DNA of 64,000 nucleotides, from positions 41,730,819 through 41,794,818 of the forward strand of contig OY986439.1 in NCBI GenBank assembly GCA_963920525.1, in the 5' to 3' direction. Of this stretch, positions 34,136 to 43,581 are shown piece by piece; the first letter of the stretch is position 1; every line of letters begins with the position of its first letter. The position numbers and the translations under genes were made by a program. A model generated the notes under the pieces. It saw nothing but the letters and a program-made list of their open reading frames with translations. It was not told the origin of the DNA and did no database searches. The DNA is from Dichetophora obliterata. Lineage: Eukaryota; Arthropoda; Insecta; Diptera; Sciomyzidae.

Positions 34136-35476
34136 TCTACGTTTTTCAAAGTTATGGAAGGCATAATAAACTTTAACATCTTGAACTATCTGGAGCTCAA
34201 CCAACTGCTTAGTGATCGTCAATATGGTTTCCGTAGGGCTCGCTCTACTGGTGATCTTATGGCGTTCTTAACTGAAGAATGGAATCAATGCGTTCAATTT
34301 GTCGGAGAGAGCAGGGTTGTTGCTCTTGATATTTCAAAAGCATTTGACCGAGTGTTGCATAAAGCGCTGGTGTCAAAACTTGGTGCATATGGTTTTGGTG
34401 GTAGCTTTGCTCGATGGATCACGTTTTTCCTCAAAGACAGAACGATTCGGGTCGTAGTTTACGGTATTTCATCCGAGAAGCACGCCATCAATGCAGGAGT
34501 ACCACAGGGTTCAGTCCGATCGCCAACCTTGTTTCTAGTTTTTATCAACGACCTTCTGTCATTGACGCATAACCCAATACATTCGTTTGCGGACGACAGC
34601 AGCATTTGTCATTCATATTCATTTAAAAAACGCCCAAGCTCTATGGAGATTGAGAGAAAAAGGCAAACTATGAATGACACACTCCTAAATGGTATACAAA
34701 AAATCTCCGCGTGGGGTCCTTCTAATAGAGTAGAATTCAATGCAAGCAAGACCCAGTGCTGCCTGTTAACCCACAAGCGGATGGATTGCCCATTAGCTCC
34801 CCTCTATATGAATGGTGTGGATCTTGTGGAATCAGCCGCTCTTGACGTTCTGGGCATATCGATCCAATATGATCTTCGTTGGAATGATCATATTTTCGAT
34901 GTGTCGAAAGAAGCGGCCAAGTGCCTAGGTTTTTTAAAAAATATTTCACTTCAGCTGATCTTCGCATGATCTGCACCTCATATATTAGGCCGAAAATGGA
35001 GTACAATTGGAGCTTCTGGATAGAATTCAACGTCGTGCGCTATATTTGATAGGGAATGAAAGTATTTAATCCACTCTCAACTCTCTTGGGCATCGACGCA
35101 ATGTTGGTTGCCTAAGCCTTCTGTACAGGTACCACCATGGGAAGTGTTCAAGGGAGATACATGGCCTGACTCTACCAGCTCGTGTGTTTCCCAGGTCCAC
35201 TCGGGCAGCTGTTCAAGCCCACCCCTTTACCATTTCCTCGATGTCCAACAGAACCTCGTATTACCGAGATTGAGCCGCACGATAAGGTTGTGGAATAATC
35301 TCCCTGCGAGCGTATTTCCCGGCAGTTTTGAGCTGTGCAAATTTAAAACAAATCTTCACCGATACTACTCCATCTATCCACCCTCCAACTAACTATTACC
35401 TATCTTTCGAATCAACACTGCTTATACATTTATAGGGTGCATCCCCTGAGCGTTGGTTTAGTCTAAGAAAAAAAAA
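34136..35476 (+). mobile_element. 5'-truncated Jockey/CR1-like non-LTR retrotransposon inside copia
   Basis: The insert begins right after GATATGC of the copia frame and ends in a CTAAGAAAAAAAAA tail at 35476. Rejoining its flanks gives an uninterrupted copia reading through RYATPLDAGFQ, so the breakpoints are exact to a couple of bases. The target duplication is at most about 2 bp (GC). It carries the RT pseudogene at 34154-35392. Confidence 0.85.
34154..35392 (+). pseudogene. Reverse transcriptase C-terminal half, Jockey/CR1 group
   Basis: A 271-codon open frame (34154-34969) carries RT motifs: RQYGFRRARST, VVALDISKAFDRVLH (first catalytic Asp), AINAGVPQGSV, LFLVFINDL and SFADDSSICHS (catalytic FADD, about 34585-34596), then LDVLGI and KEAAKCLGFL. 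The frame then breaks, and the C-terminal domain continues at about 34975-35392 (YIRPKMEYN, LSRTIRLWNNLPASVFP, FKTNLHRYY). Endonuclease and N-terminal RT are missing through 5' truncation. The long intact stretch suggests insertion more recent than decay of the host copia copy. Confidence 0.9.
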
Positions 35477-36172
35477 GCAACTCCACTAGATGCTGGGTTT
35501 CAGGTGAAATGTCCTGAGTGTAATTGCAAAAAGGTCAATCAAACCAAATATTATTCTCTGATCGGCGCACTGATGCATTTGGCTATATCTACTTGTCTTA
35601 ATATCCTTTATTGCGTTAGCAAGCTGTCTCAACGTAATACTGACCCTCATACTGCGCACAAAGCAGGTGCGAAACGAAGGTGGAGACTCCAACGACAGAA
35701 AATCGTATACAGGCTGCGCATTCGAGGCAGGAGGATCTGTATTTTCGTGGGAGTCGAGGAAGCAAAGCATTATTGCACTAAGCAGCACGGATGCTGAGTA
35801 CGTTGCTGTATCAACGGCAGCACAAGAAACTATGTATATCAAAAGGTTTTTAATGAAATGACTTTTCAACACACAACAGCAATGGTTTTGAACAGCGATA
35901 ACTTGAGCTCAGCAGTTTGTTAAGAATCCCACTTATCACCCTCGAAGCAAACACATTCATTTGAAGTATAATCATATTGGTAGCTTATAATAATGAAATA
36001 ATTTTAACTTATATTTGTTCTAGCAAAACGATTTAAGATATTTTAGCCACAAACTTGCAAAAAATTAAGCATAATAATTTTTCCAAAAAATGAGATTACT
36101 TTAAAATTAAATTTTTATTTATTTGCTTTCTTGAATAGAATTTCTTGTGAAATATATAGATTTGCGAAGGAG
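35477..36172 (+). pseudogene. copia pol remnant: RNase H end
   Basis: Continuation of the copia frame after the nested insert: TPLDAGFQVKC, then NQTKYYSLIGALMHLAIST, LNILYCVSKLSQRNTDPH. After a deletion of the middle segment come GGDSNDRKSYTGCAFEAGG, WESRKQSIIALSSTDAEYVAVS and ETMYIKRFLMK (35667-35861). The DAEY segment holds conserved RNase H acidic residues. The last ~300 bases before the 3' LTR are AT-rich with no frame. Confidence 0.85.
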
Positions 36173-36364
36173 TGTTAAAAGTGAAGTTTAATAAAAAGAT
36201 ATCGTAACTCTATATATTTGCATTGTATTCTTCTTATTTTTTTGTTTTTTGTACCTTCTCAATCTTTTATACTCTTTTGTATTCATTTTTAAGATCTCAC
36301 TCGCTAATAAGACATTGTCGTGAATACACCTTCGTCTTTTATTCCACGAAATATATTTTTATCA
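36173..36364 (+). repeat. 3' LTR of the copia-like element
   Basis: A 192-bp LTR starting TGTTAAAAG and ending ATTTTTATCA, followed by AAAAT. It lacks about 50 bases present in the 5' LTR (one of the TCTTTCTTACT repeats and neighbours). Confidence 0.9.
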
Positions 36365-36956
36365 AAAATAACTGTAAAACATTTTGAGGCTACAGTAATA
36401 TTTTATTGGCGCTAATTGTACATTGACAATAGTTAGTCCTTACAAATTCAGGCTTTTTAAAGAAATCATGTGATTTTTAATGAAATCTTACGATGCAGTT
36501 TTTAACGTGTGAAAACAAATTTGCAAGATATATTCGTGATCTTAATGTAAAAAGATATCGATGCTCCAAAATAAACGCTTGGGCGGTAATATGTACACAG
36601 TAATATGTACAGTGATGGACAAAAAAAATAAATACAGTGCAATGATATTATAATTTTTTAGTAAAATGTGGCAAAGTATTTATCGAATGCGAAATCCTTT
36701 AGCTAAGATGTGTAGTATACCAAGATAAAGATGTGCCAGGTGGCAACACTTGCGATCATGTCATGTGCAACCGAAAATAACTGTTAATCGAGTTGAACGG
36801 TTGGACAATAAAATAAATACAGCATAAGTTGTTTGCAAACATTTAAAAAAAGTGTATACTTTGGATAGAAACTGAGGTTTTTGAAAGAGGTATTGTATAA
36901 AGGCTTATTTTGTTGAGCTTTATTTTGTATAAATGTTGGTTTTTTTATACAAGAAA

Positions 36957-38297
36957 ATGGGGCTCAACAAACATTGCTCGGACGAAAAATGAGATATTAT
37001 AAAAAAGTTAAAAAAAGATGGCTTATCTTACCGAAATATTACAAGCACTCTGGGGTGATCTTTGGGAATGGTACAAAATGCTTTTAAAACTTAATCTAAG
37101 GTTGAAAATAGAGGACGTGCAAGGAAAACCACAAAAAAACTGACCGTTTAATTGCGATGGAGGCAAAAAAAGATCCTTTTGTATCTTAAAAAAAAAATTT
37201 GACTACAGTTGCAGCCAACGTGAGTTTAAGGTCAGTTAGAGGAAGGTTGGTAGAGTGCAAGCTGCTATCAAGGGCACCACCGTTGCTAAGCAAAAAAATA
37301 TAAAGCAAAGGAAAGACTGCTCTAAAACATAAAAATTGGTTCGGTGAAGAAGGAAAGAAAATGTGGCGAAACATACTCTGGAGCGGCGAATGTCAGTTTA
37401 ATTTATTTGGATCAGATAGCAGACACAATGTTAGATGGCCACCTCACACAGAATTTAATCCGAGATATGCAAAAAAAACGGTAAAACATGGCGGCGGGAA
37501 CATAATGGCTTGGGCATGTTTTTCATGGTACGGAGTTGGGCCAATTCATCTCGTGAAAGGAATTATGAGAAATAAATTATTTTGAAAAATATTATTTTGC
37601 CTTTTGCTAGTGAAAGTATGCCCATTATTTGGACCTATAAGCAGGATAATGATCCTAAATACACGGAAAACTGTACCATAGAATGGTTTCGAAATAAAAA
37701 TGTTAAGCTATTGGATTGGCCGACTCAATCGCTGGACCTCAATCCTACACAGTTAAAAATTTGAGGGTAAATTTTACCTTTTTTATAACATTTGTGTGGT
37801 ATAATTTTTTTTTATTCCAAATAATTTATAAATTTTATACCACTCAATATTATAAAAATAATAAAACAAATATAATTTAAAAATTTCATATGGATATCAT
37901 GTGTTAATCAAAATATATTCTGGTTCGAAAAAAAAAATTCACCGAAATTGGGAAATTTAAAAATATAGTGGTTTCGATGGTCTGACGAGAAAAATGGTCT
38001 GGAAAAATTTATAAGATTTTATGGTATAACTTTTAAAACATTTTTGGTTTGGATTTATATGTATACAAAAAAGTATAAAATTTATGCTCATATTTTTTAC
38101 TGAGTATAGAAAGCCTTCGGAAACAAGTTAAAGCCATTGTCGGTCCACAAAATTCTAGGCATAAGCAGGAGTTGTGACAAAATATACAGGCAGCATGGTA
38201 TTCTTTAAGTATTATTAAATGTCAGCAATTAGAAGACTTCATGCCAAAAAGGATTGAACAAGTGTTAAAAAACAAAGGCCATGTCACTAAATATTAA
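36957..38297 (+). pseudogene. Tc1 (DD34E) transposase, inactive
   Basis: Start ATG 36957 opens MGLNKHCSDEK, then a TGA where relatives have Arg (a CGA-to-TGA change), then DIIKKLKKDGLSYRNI of the first helix-turn-helix. Later blocks are KMWRNILWSGECQFNLFGSD (about 37358), KTVKHGGGNIMAWACFS (about 37479), ILPFASESMP (about 37592), TYKQDNDPKYT (about 37634), LLDWPTQSLDLNP (about 37705) and, after the MITE, SLRKQVKAIVG to KNKGHVTKY and a stop. The first catalytic Asp (SDE in relatives) is Gly. The second (QDND) is kept. The catalytic Glu codon sits at the MITE insertion point. Several stops and one frameshift (about 37583) are also present. Confidence 0.9.
37748..38104. mobile_element. TA-flanked MITE inside the Tc1 transposase (357 bp)
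   Basis: Ends CACAGTTAAAAATTTGAGGG and CTCAGTAAAAAATATGAGCA (minus strand) are bordered by TA (37746-37747 and 38105-38106). Deleting the insert and one TA rejoins the host frame as LNPIESLRKQ, matching the NPIE block of Tc1 proteins. No coding capacity. It belongs to a Tc1/mariner-dependent MITE group by its TA target. Confidence 0.85.
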
Positions 38298-39335
38298 CCG
38301 AATTTTAATATTATTAAGATTTTCCTTAGAAACAACAAAAATAAAAAGCAATTTTTTAAAAAAAGATAAGACTGTATTTTTTTTTGTCCAAATAAAAACT
38401 GAAATAATTACAAATGGCTAAATAAAAAAAAAGCGAAAGAAATCGTTGCTTGAGAAAATAAATGTCGAATGTGAATATTTTCACTTTTGAGATTATTGAG
38501 CAAAAGGGGTTATAAATTCTAAAAAATTTATAGCCCCTTTAAAATAGCGGTAAGTGCACAAAAATGTCGTAATATATTGTGAAATGAGTCCGCAAATAGG
38601 CCTGAAATGTTTTAAAATATTTTTCCGGTAGATTTTGAATTATAGTCTCTTATTCTCAATAATCTTAAAAGTACAATTTTTCACATACGACATTTTTCAC
38701 AAGCGACGAATTGAGGAACATAAAAATACTTCTTATCGTATGTACATTATAGAGTTGGTATGTAATAATAAAAATAATTTAAAAATACGAGCCAGTTTTA
38801 TAGAAAAACTAAAACTTAGTACATCTTGACGAATGTATTTATTTTTTTGTCCATAACTGTATGTAAAGTTTAGGCTTGGAGTCTGAGGAAAGCAAAATTA
38901 AGCAAAAATATGTAAGATATTAGGCTCAATTAGGCTTTATTAAGTTTTCTAAAAAAAAAAAATCAGAAATTTTTAACACGTTCAAAATGGTTTTTTCAAA
39001 GATATTTTAGCTTCAACAATAAGAAAATAGTACGTAAAGGGTGTTTTTTATAAAGTGATACAATTTTGAGTTGGCATCACTGCTTTATTTGACCACCCAT
39101 TTAACAGCTAATAGTTGCTTTTTGTTGACATGTCTGACTGACTGTCTCAACCTGGCGAGGCCAGCATAATCTTTGTGAAATCGCCTCAAGTCGACTCAAA
39201 CCTCCACGTGGTGTTTCCTGGGCAACGTCAAAACTGACAACCGTTAGTTTGGCGGCTAATCTGAGCGGCGGGCCTCCCTAGGCTTAAAATAGGTTGTGCG
39301 TCGGGTTTGAAGCCCACCCGTAAAAACCCATTTCA

Positions 39336-40555
39336 ATGAAAACACAAAAGAATAGAAGAAAACTGATCCCCAAATCTGATGACGACTACCGCAAACGAAA
39401 AACTGATAATGATTTACGGATATGCACCTGGAATGTCCGAACCCTTAATTGGGAAGGTGCCTCTATCCAACTGACTGATGTCTTGGAAAGATACAAAGCT
39501 GATATCACTGCTATCCAAGAAATGCGATGGAAGGGACAGGGTTGCATTCGGCATGCACCCTGTGATATCTACTACAGCGGCCATGCGGAGAAGCACGAGT
39601 TTGGATGCGGATTTGTAGTTGGCAAGAGACTACGGCCCCACGTCCTGCGATTCACACCTGTGAACGAACGACTTGCCATAATCCGCATCAAGGTTAGATT
39701 TTTCAATATAAGCCTAATATGTGCGCACGCTCCGACAGAAGACAAGGACGATGAGATCAAGGAAATTTTCTACGAGCGCCTTGAAAATGCTTACGAGCGC
39801 TGCCCCCGTCACGACGTAAAAATCGTGCTTGGTGACTTCAACGCTAAGGTGGGCAAGGAAAATATTTTTGGTCCAACAGTCGGAAAGTTCAGCCTCCACG
39901 ACAACACCTCCGATAACGGAATGAGGCTGATTGACTTCGCCGCAGCACGAAACATGGTCGTAAGTAGCACTAGATTCAAGCATCTCAATATTCATAAAGC
40001 CACCTGGATGTCCCCTGATCAAAAAACAAAAAATCAAATTGATCACGTTTTGATCGACGGAAGGCACTCTTCCAGTGTATTGGATGTACGCACGATCCGT
40101 GGTGCAAACATTGACTCGGATCACTATCTTGTTGCAGCCAAGATCCGTACACGTCTGTGCGCAGCTAAAAATACACGCAACCCTACACAGAGAAAGCTAG
40201 ACGTCGACAAGCTGCAATCGAAACAGACAGCCGATGCTTTCGCCACTCGACTCTCACTCCTGCTTCAAAGCACTCCTCCAATCGATGATATATGCGCGCA
40301 GTGGACACACATTTCCAACTCCATGCGTGCGGCTGCTGAAGAGGTGATTGGCTACCAACGCCCTCGCCGAAACCAGTGGTACGACCAGGAGTGTCGCGAC
40401 GCCACTGCAGAGAAAGACGCCGCCTACAAAGCCACCCTGCAGTCGGTTGTAACGCGCGCTGCTAAGGAGCGATACAAAGAAAAGAGGAGGGAAGAGAGAC
40501 ATATTTTCAGGCGGAAAAAAGAGAGGCAGAAAAGCGCGAGCAGGAGAAGATTGAG
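39336..40555 (+). CDS. RTE apurinic-type endonuclease domain (N-terminal part of ORF2-like protein)
   Basis: The endonuclease nicks target DNA so that RT can prime there. Start ATG 39336 gives MKTQKNRRK and a basic N-terminus. Metal-binding and catalytic motifs are all present: CTWNVRTLN (residues 30-38), IQEMRWKG (60-67), CAHAPTEDKDDE (about 129-140), LGDFNAKVG (165-173), then IDHVLI (about 232) and the SDH triad end (261-263). A highly charged linker (KERYKEKRREERHIFRRKK) follows. Around 40512-40525 the frame must shift by one base to continue into the RT; the likely site is an A run (40515-40520). The unshifted frame runs on to 40601 with an arginine-rich artefact. Confidence 0.9.
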
Positions 40556-42328
40556 ATGTATGGTGACAGGAATGAGGCCCGAAAATTTTTCGAAAAAATA
40601 AGACGCCTTGCCGATGGTTTTAAAACCGGGGCCTCTTCCTGCAAGGATGAAAACGGGAATCTAGTGACAGATGTCCAGAGTACACTGACGTTATGGAGGG
40701 AACACTTCTCTAAGCTTCTAAATGGCGACGCTGACAACAATCCCGCCAATAGAGATGATATTCCGGAAACCCCAATTGCGGATGACAGCGTCGAGGTTCC
40801 GCTGCCCGACTATGATGAAGTTCTGACAGCTATAGCTCGGCTCAAAAATAACAAAGCCGCGGGAGCTGATGGCTTACCTGGTGAGCTGTTTAAGAACGGA
40901 GGCGAAGCTCTACTTAAATGCATTCACGAGCTTCTATGCAGAATATGGTCGGAAGAATGCATTCCGAACGATTGGAATCTCAGTGTGCTCTGCCCAATCC
41001 ACAAGAAAGGCGATCCCACTATCTGTGCCAATTACCGTGGGATAAGTCTTCTTAATATCGCATATAAGGTCCTGTCGAGCGTTTTATGTGAAAGATTGAA
41101 GCCCATTGTAAACGAACTGATCGGACCTTATCAGTGTGGCTTCAGACCTGGAAAGTCCACCATCGACCAGATTTTCACACTACGACAAATCTTGGAGAAG
41201 ACTCAAGAAAAACAAGTCGACACCCACCATCTTTTTGTCGACTACAAAGCCGCCTTCGACAGCCCAATAAGGAAGCACCTGTACTCCACCATGTCTGAAT
41301 TTGGTATTCCTGCAAAACTAATACGACTTTGCAGGATGACACTGAGCAACACCAGCAGTGCAGTTAAAATCGGGAAGGACCTCTCCCCACCATTTATTAC
41401 CAAACGAGGTTTCAGACAAGGTGATTCCTTATCGTGCGACTTTTTCAACCTAATGATGGAAAAGATCATCCGAGCTGCTGATCTGAGACGTAGTGGCACA
41501 ATATTCTACAAGAGTGTTATGCTGCTTGCGTATGCTGATGACATAGATATCATTGGCCATAATACGCGCGAAGTCAGTGCAGCACTTTCCAGATTAGAAA
41601 GAGAGTCAAGTCGAATGGGTCTGTCAGTGAATGCAGATAAGACGAAATACTTAGTGTCAACAAACAAACAGTCCCAGCGTCTTGGAACCCACGTTACCGT
41701 TGACAATACCTCCTTCGAGGTTGTGAAGAACTTCGTTTATCTGGGATCCAGCATTAATTCAACCAACGACATCAGCATTGAGATCAAACGAAGAATAACT
41801 CTTGCCAACAGGTGTTACTTTGGGCTCAGTAGGCAATTGAGAAGCAGAGCCCTCTCTCGACGAACGAAAATCACGCTCTATAAATCGCTCATCATGCCCG
41901 TCCTACTTTACGCATCACAAACCTGGACGCTGAGCAGTTTAGATGAAAAGACTTTAGGAGCATTCGAGAGAAAGATTCTTCGTAAGATCTACGGACCAAT
42001 CTGCGTCAATGGCGAGTACCGAATACGGTGGAATAATGAACTGTATGAGCTGTACGCTGACATCGACATAGTCAAGCGCATTAAAATCGAGCGGCTTCGC
42101 TGGCTTGGTCATGTTCAGCGCATGAAAGACGATGCTCCAGTGAAGAAAACATTCGATTCGGTACCCAGCGGCGGTCAACGCAGAAGAGGACGACCGCATC
42201 TTCGTTGGAAAGACCAAGTAGAGGACAACCTGACGAAGCTTGGAATTTCCAACTGGCGCCAGCAAGCGAAAGACAGAAATGGCTGGCGCAAATTCTTAGA
42301 TGAGGCCAAGACCGACATACGGTTGTAG
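40556..42328 (+). CDS. RTE reverse transcriptase domain (C-terminal part)
   Basis: In-frame codons begin upstream (EAEKREQEKIEM from 40523), so the ATG at 40556 is internal, not a true start. RT motifs in order: LKNNKAAGADGLPGELFK (about 40840), VLCPIHKKGD and NYRGISLLN (about 40987-41056), YQCGFRPGKSTIDQIF (about 41129), FVDYKAAFDS with the first catalytic Asp (about 41233), FRQGDSLSCDFFNL (about 41410) and AYADDIDIIG with catalytic YADD (41531-41542). Then come VKNFVYLGSSI, LLYASQTWTLS, LRWLGHVQRM and the GQRRRGRPHLRWKD tail. It ends at TAG 42326-42328. No internal stops in 590 codons. Together with the endonuclease this is a complete RTE protein apart from the one-base shift. Confidence 0.92.
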   Translation: MYGDRNEARKFFEKIRRLADGFKTGASSCKDENGNLVTDVQSTLTLWREHFSKLLNGDADNNPANRDDIPETPIADDSVEVPLPDYDEVLTAIARLKNNKAAGADGLPGELFKNGGEALLKCIHELLCRIWSEECIPNDWNLSVLCPIHKKGDPTICANYRGISLLNIAYKVLSSVLCERLKPIVNELIGPYQCGFRPGKSTIDQIFTLRQILEKTQEKQVDTHHLFVDYKAAFDSPIRKHLYSTMSEFGIPAKLIRLCRMTLSNTSSAVKIGKDLSPPFITKRGFRQGDSLSCDFFNLMMEKIIRAADLRRSGTIFYKSVMLLAYADDIDIIGHNTREVSAALSRLERESSRMGLSVNADKTKYLVSTNKQSQRLGTHVTVDNTSFEVVKNFVYLGSSINSTNDISIEIKRRITLANRCYFGLSRQLRSRALSRRTKITLYKSLIMPVLLYASQTWTLSSLDEKTLGAFERKILRKIYGPICVNGEYRIRWNNELYELYADIDIVKRIKIERLRWLGHVQRMKDDAPVKKTFDSVPSGGQRRRGRPHLRWKDQVEDNLTKLGISNWRQQAKDRNGWRKFLDEAKTDIRL

Positions 42329-42391
42329 CGCCAACTAAGTAAGTAAGTAACTTGCTTTTTGTTTAGTTTGCTTTGACATTTTACTATAGAT

Positions 42392-43473
42392 TGACTTACA
42401 CTAGAGCAACGTGTGCAAATTGTGGAAATTTTTAATCAAAATAATGGTTCTGTTCGTCAAACTTATCGTGCACTTCGTTCATTTTATGGCGCACATAATC
42501 GTTCTTCAGAGCTGCTAATTTGAAGAACAATAGATCGTTTTCGGACCACATTTACTGTTACTGATAATGTGCATCCCGTGAGACGCCGAAAGGTGCGCAC
42601 TGAAGAATCAGTATCCGCTGTACAGGAAAGCATTGAAGATGATCCTAATCAATCAATTCGTCGCCGTTCTCAGCAACTGGGGTTGTGAAGATTTAACGAA
42701 AAGATCTTGGCTTAAAACCTTTCAAGATTCAACTTGTGCAGGAATTAAAGCCAAACGACCATCGTATGCGCCGCCAATTCGGCGAATGGGCTGAAGCACA
42801 AATTGATATTGATTTTTAATTTCCATGGAATATTTTATTTTCCGATGAAGCCCATTTTTGGTTGAATGGGTACGTAAATAAACAGAATTGTCATATTTGG
42901 AGTAAGGAGAATCCACAAGCTTATGTCGAAACACCATTACATCCACAGAAAATTACTGTTTGGTGCGCTTTATGGGCTGGCGGAGTCATTGGCGCATATG
43001 CCTGCAAAAACGATGATGGTCAGAATGTTACTGTCAATGGTGAACGGTATAGGAACATGATTTGAAGTTTTTTCGTACCTCAATTAGCTGGCATTAATCT
43101 TGCTGATATGTGGTTCCAACAGGACGGAGCCACATGCCACACAGCGGGCGCTACAATTGATTTCCTTAAGGAAACTTTTGACGAAAAAATAATTTCACGA
43201 AATGGTCCAATTAATTGGCCCCCAAGATCGTGTGATTTAACCCCATTGGATTATTTTCTTTGGGGTTATGTAAAGTCACTTGTCTACGTCGATAAATCAC
43301 AAACAGTTGAACACCTGGAAATCAACATTCGAAGAGTTATTGGCGAGATACGGCCGCAAATGCTGCGAAAAGTTTGTGAAAATTGGTGTTCCAGATTGCA
43401 TCTTGTACGCGCCAGCCGTGACGGCCACATGGCCGAAATCAGCCACATGGCCGAAATCATATTTAAACAATAA
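42392..43473 (+). pseudogene. DD41D mariner transposase (rosa-like), broken
   Basis: The family N-terminus is readable (LTLEQRVQIVEIFNQNNGSV, from about 42395), then TGA stops at 42522 and at about 42685 and further shifts. The catalytic core is well kept: LFSDEAHFWLNGYVNKQNCHIW (about 42836), ITVWCALWAGGVIG, VTVNGERYRNM, WFQQDGATCHTA (about 43109) and RSCDLTPLDYFLWG (about 43225). Forty-one residues separate the second and third catalytic Asp, which defines DD41D. The 3' end repeats HMAEIS/HMAEII, a small tandem duplication, before TAA. No continuous frame remains. Confidence 0.88.
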
Positions 43474-43581
43474 TGTCATAAAATTTTCTATCCAATAAAG
43501 CTCGCTTCGTTGATATTTAAAATATATTACTATGTTTTATTATGATTTAAGCTTGTATCACTCTATAAAAAACACCCTTTA

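Larger units (their letters stand above)
32630..36364 (+). mobile_element. copia-like LTR retrotransposon (internally deleted, with nested insert)
   Basis: LTRs at 32630-32870 and 36173-36364 are flanked by the same 5 bases, AAAAT (32625-32629 and 36365-36369). The primer-binding site follows the 5' LTR directly. Gag, protease and most of integrase are deleted: the first recognisable protein is the integrase tail, followed by RT and RNase H pieces in several frames. A non-LTR element (34136-35476) splits the RT/RNase H region. A purine-rich GCGAAGGAG just before the 3' LTR is the likely polypurine tract. LTRs differ by indels and substitutions, so the copy is old. Confidence 0.9.
36610..38859 (+). 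mobile_element. Tc1-like transposon with a nested MITE
   Basis: Ends CAGTGATGGACAAAAAAAAT and CAGTTATGGACAAAAAAATA (minus strand) are bordered by TA (36608-36609 and 38860-38861). Inside is one transposase pseudogene, split by a 357-bp TA-flanked MITE at 37748-38104. Without the insert the element is about 1.89 kb, a normal Tc1 size. Confidence 0.9.
39127..42351 (+). mobile_element. RTE-clade non-LTR retrotransposon, nearly full length
   Basis: A 3.2-kb element with a ~210-bp 5' leader, an endonuclease-RT coding region of about 2990 bp broken by one frameshift, and a very short 3' end of TAAGTAAGTAAGTAA repeats, as RTE elements have instead of poly-A. It is flanked by a 12-bp target duplication. 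The G+C-richer composition contrasts with the AT-rich neighbourhood, consistent with a young, still protein-constrained insertion. Confidence 0.9.
39037..43579 (+). mobile_element. DD41D (rosa-like) mariner carrying a nested RTE element
   Basis: Ends AAGGGTGTTTTTTATAAAGT and AAGGGTGTTTTTTATAGAGT (minus strand), bordered by TA (39035-39036 and 43580-43581), continue to match through GATACAA. The transposase pseudogene lies at 42392-43473. An RTE retrotransposon at 39127-42351 has landed in the 5' untranslated part, duplicating TTGCTTTTTGTT (39115-39126 and 42352-42363). Without it the mariner would be about 1.3 kb, normal size. Confidence 0.9.

Noticed and set aside
39714..40124. 136-codon minus-strand frame
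   Set aside because: Shadow of the RTE endonuclease gene.
40512..40525. Programmed -1 frameshift between RTE endonuclease and RT
   Set aside because: RTE elements normally use one frame, and the codon phase at the A run (CGG AAA AAA GAG) does not fit the canonical slippery heptamer; a lost A is simpler.
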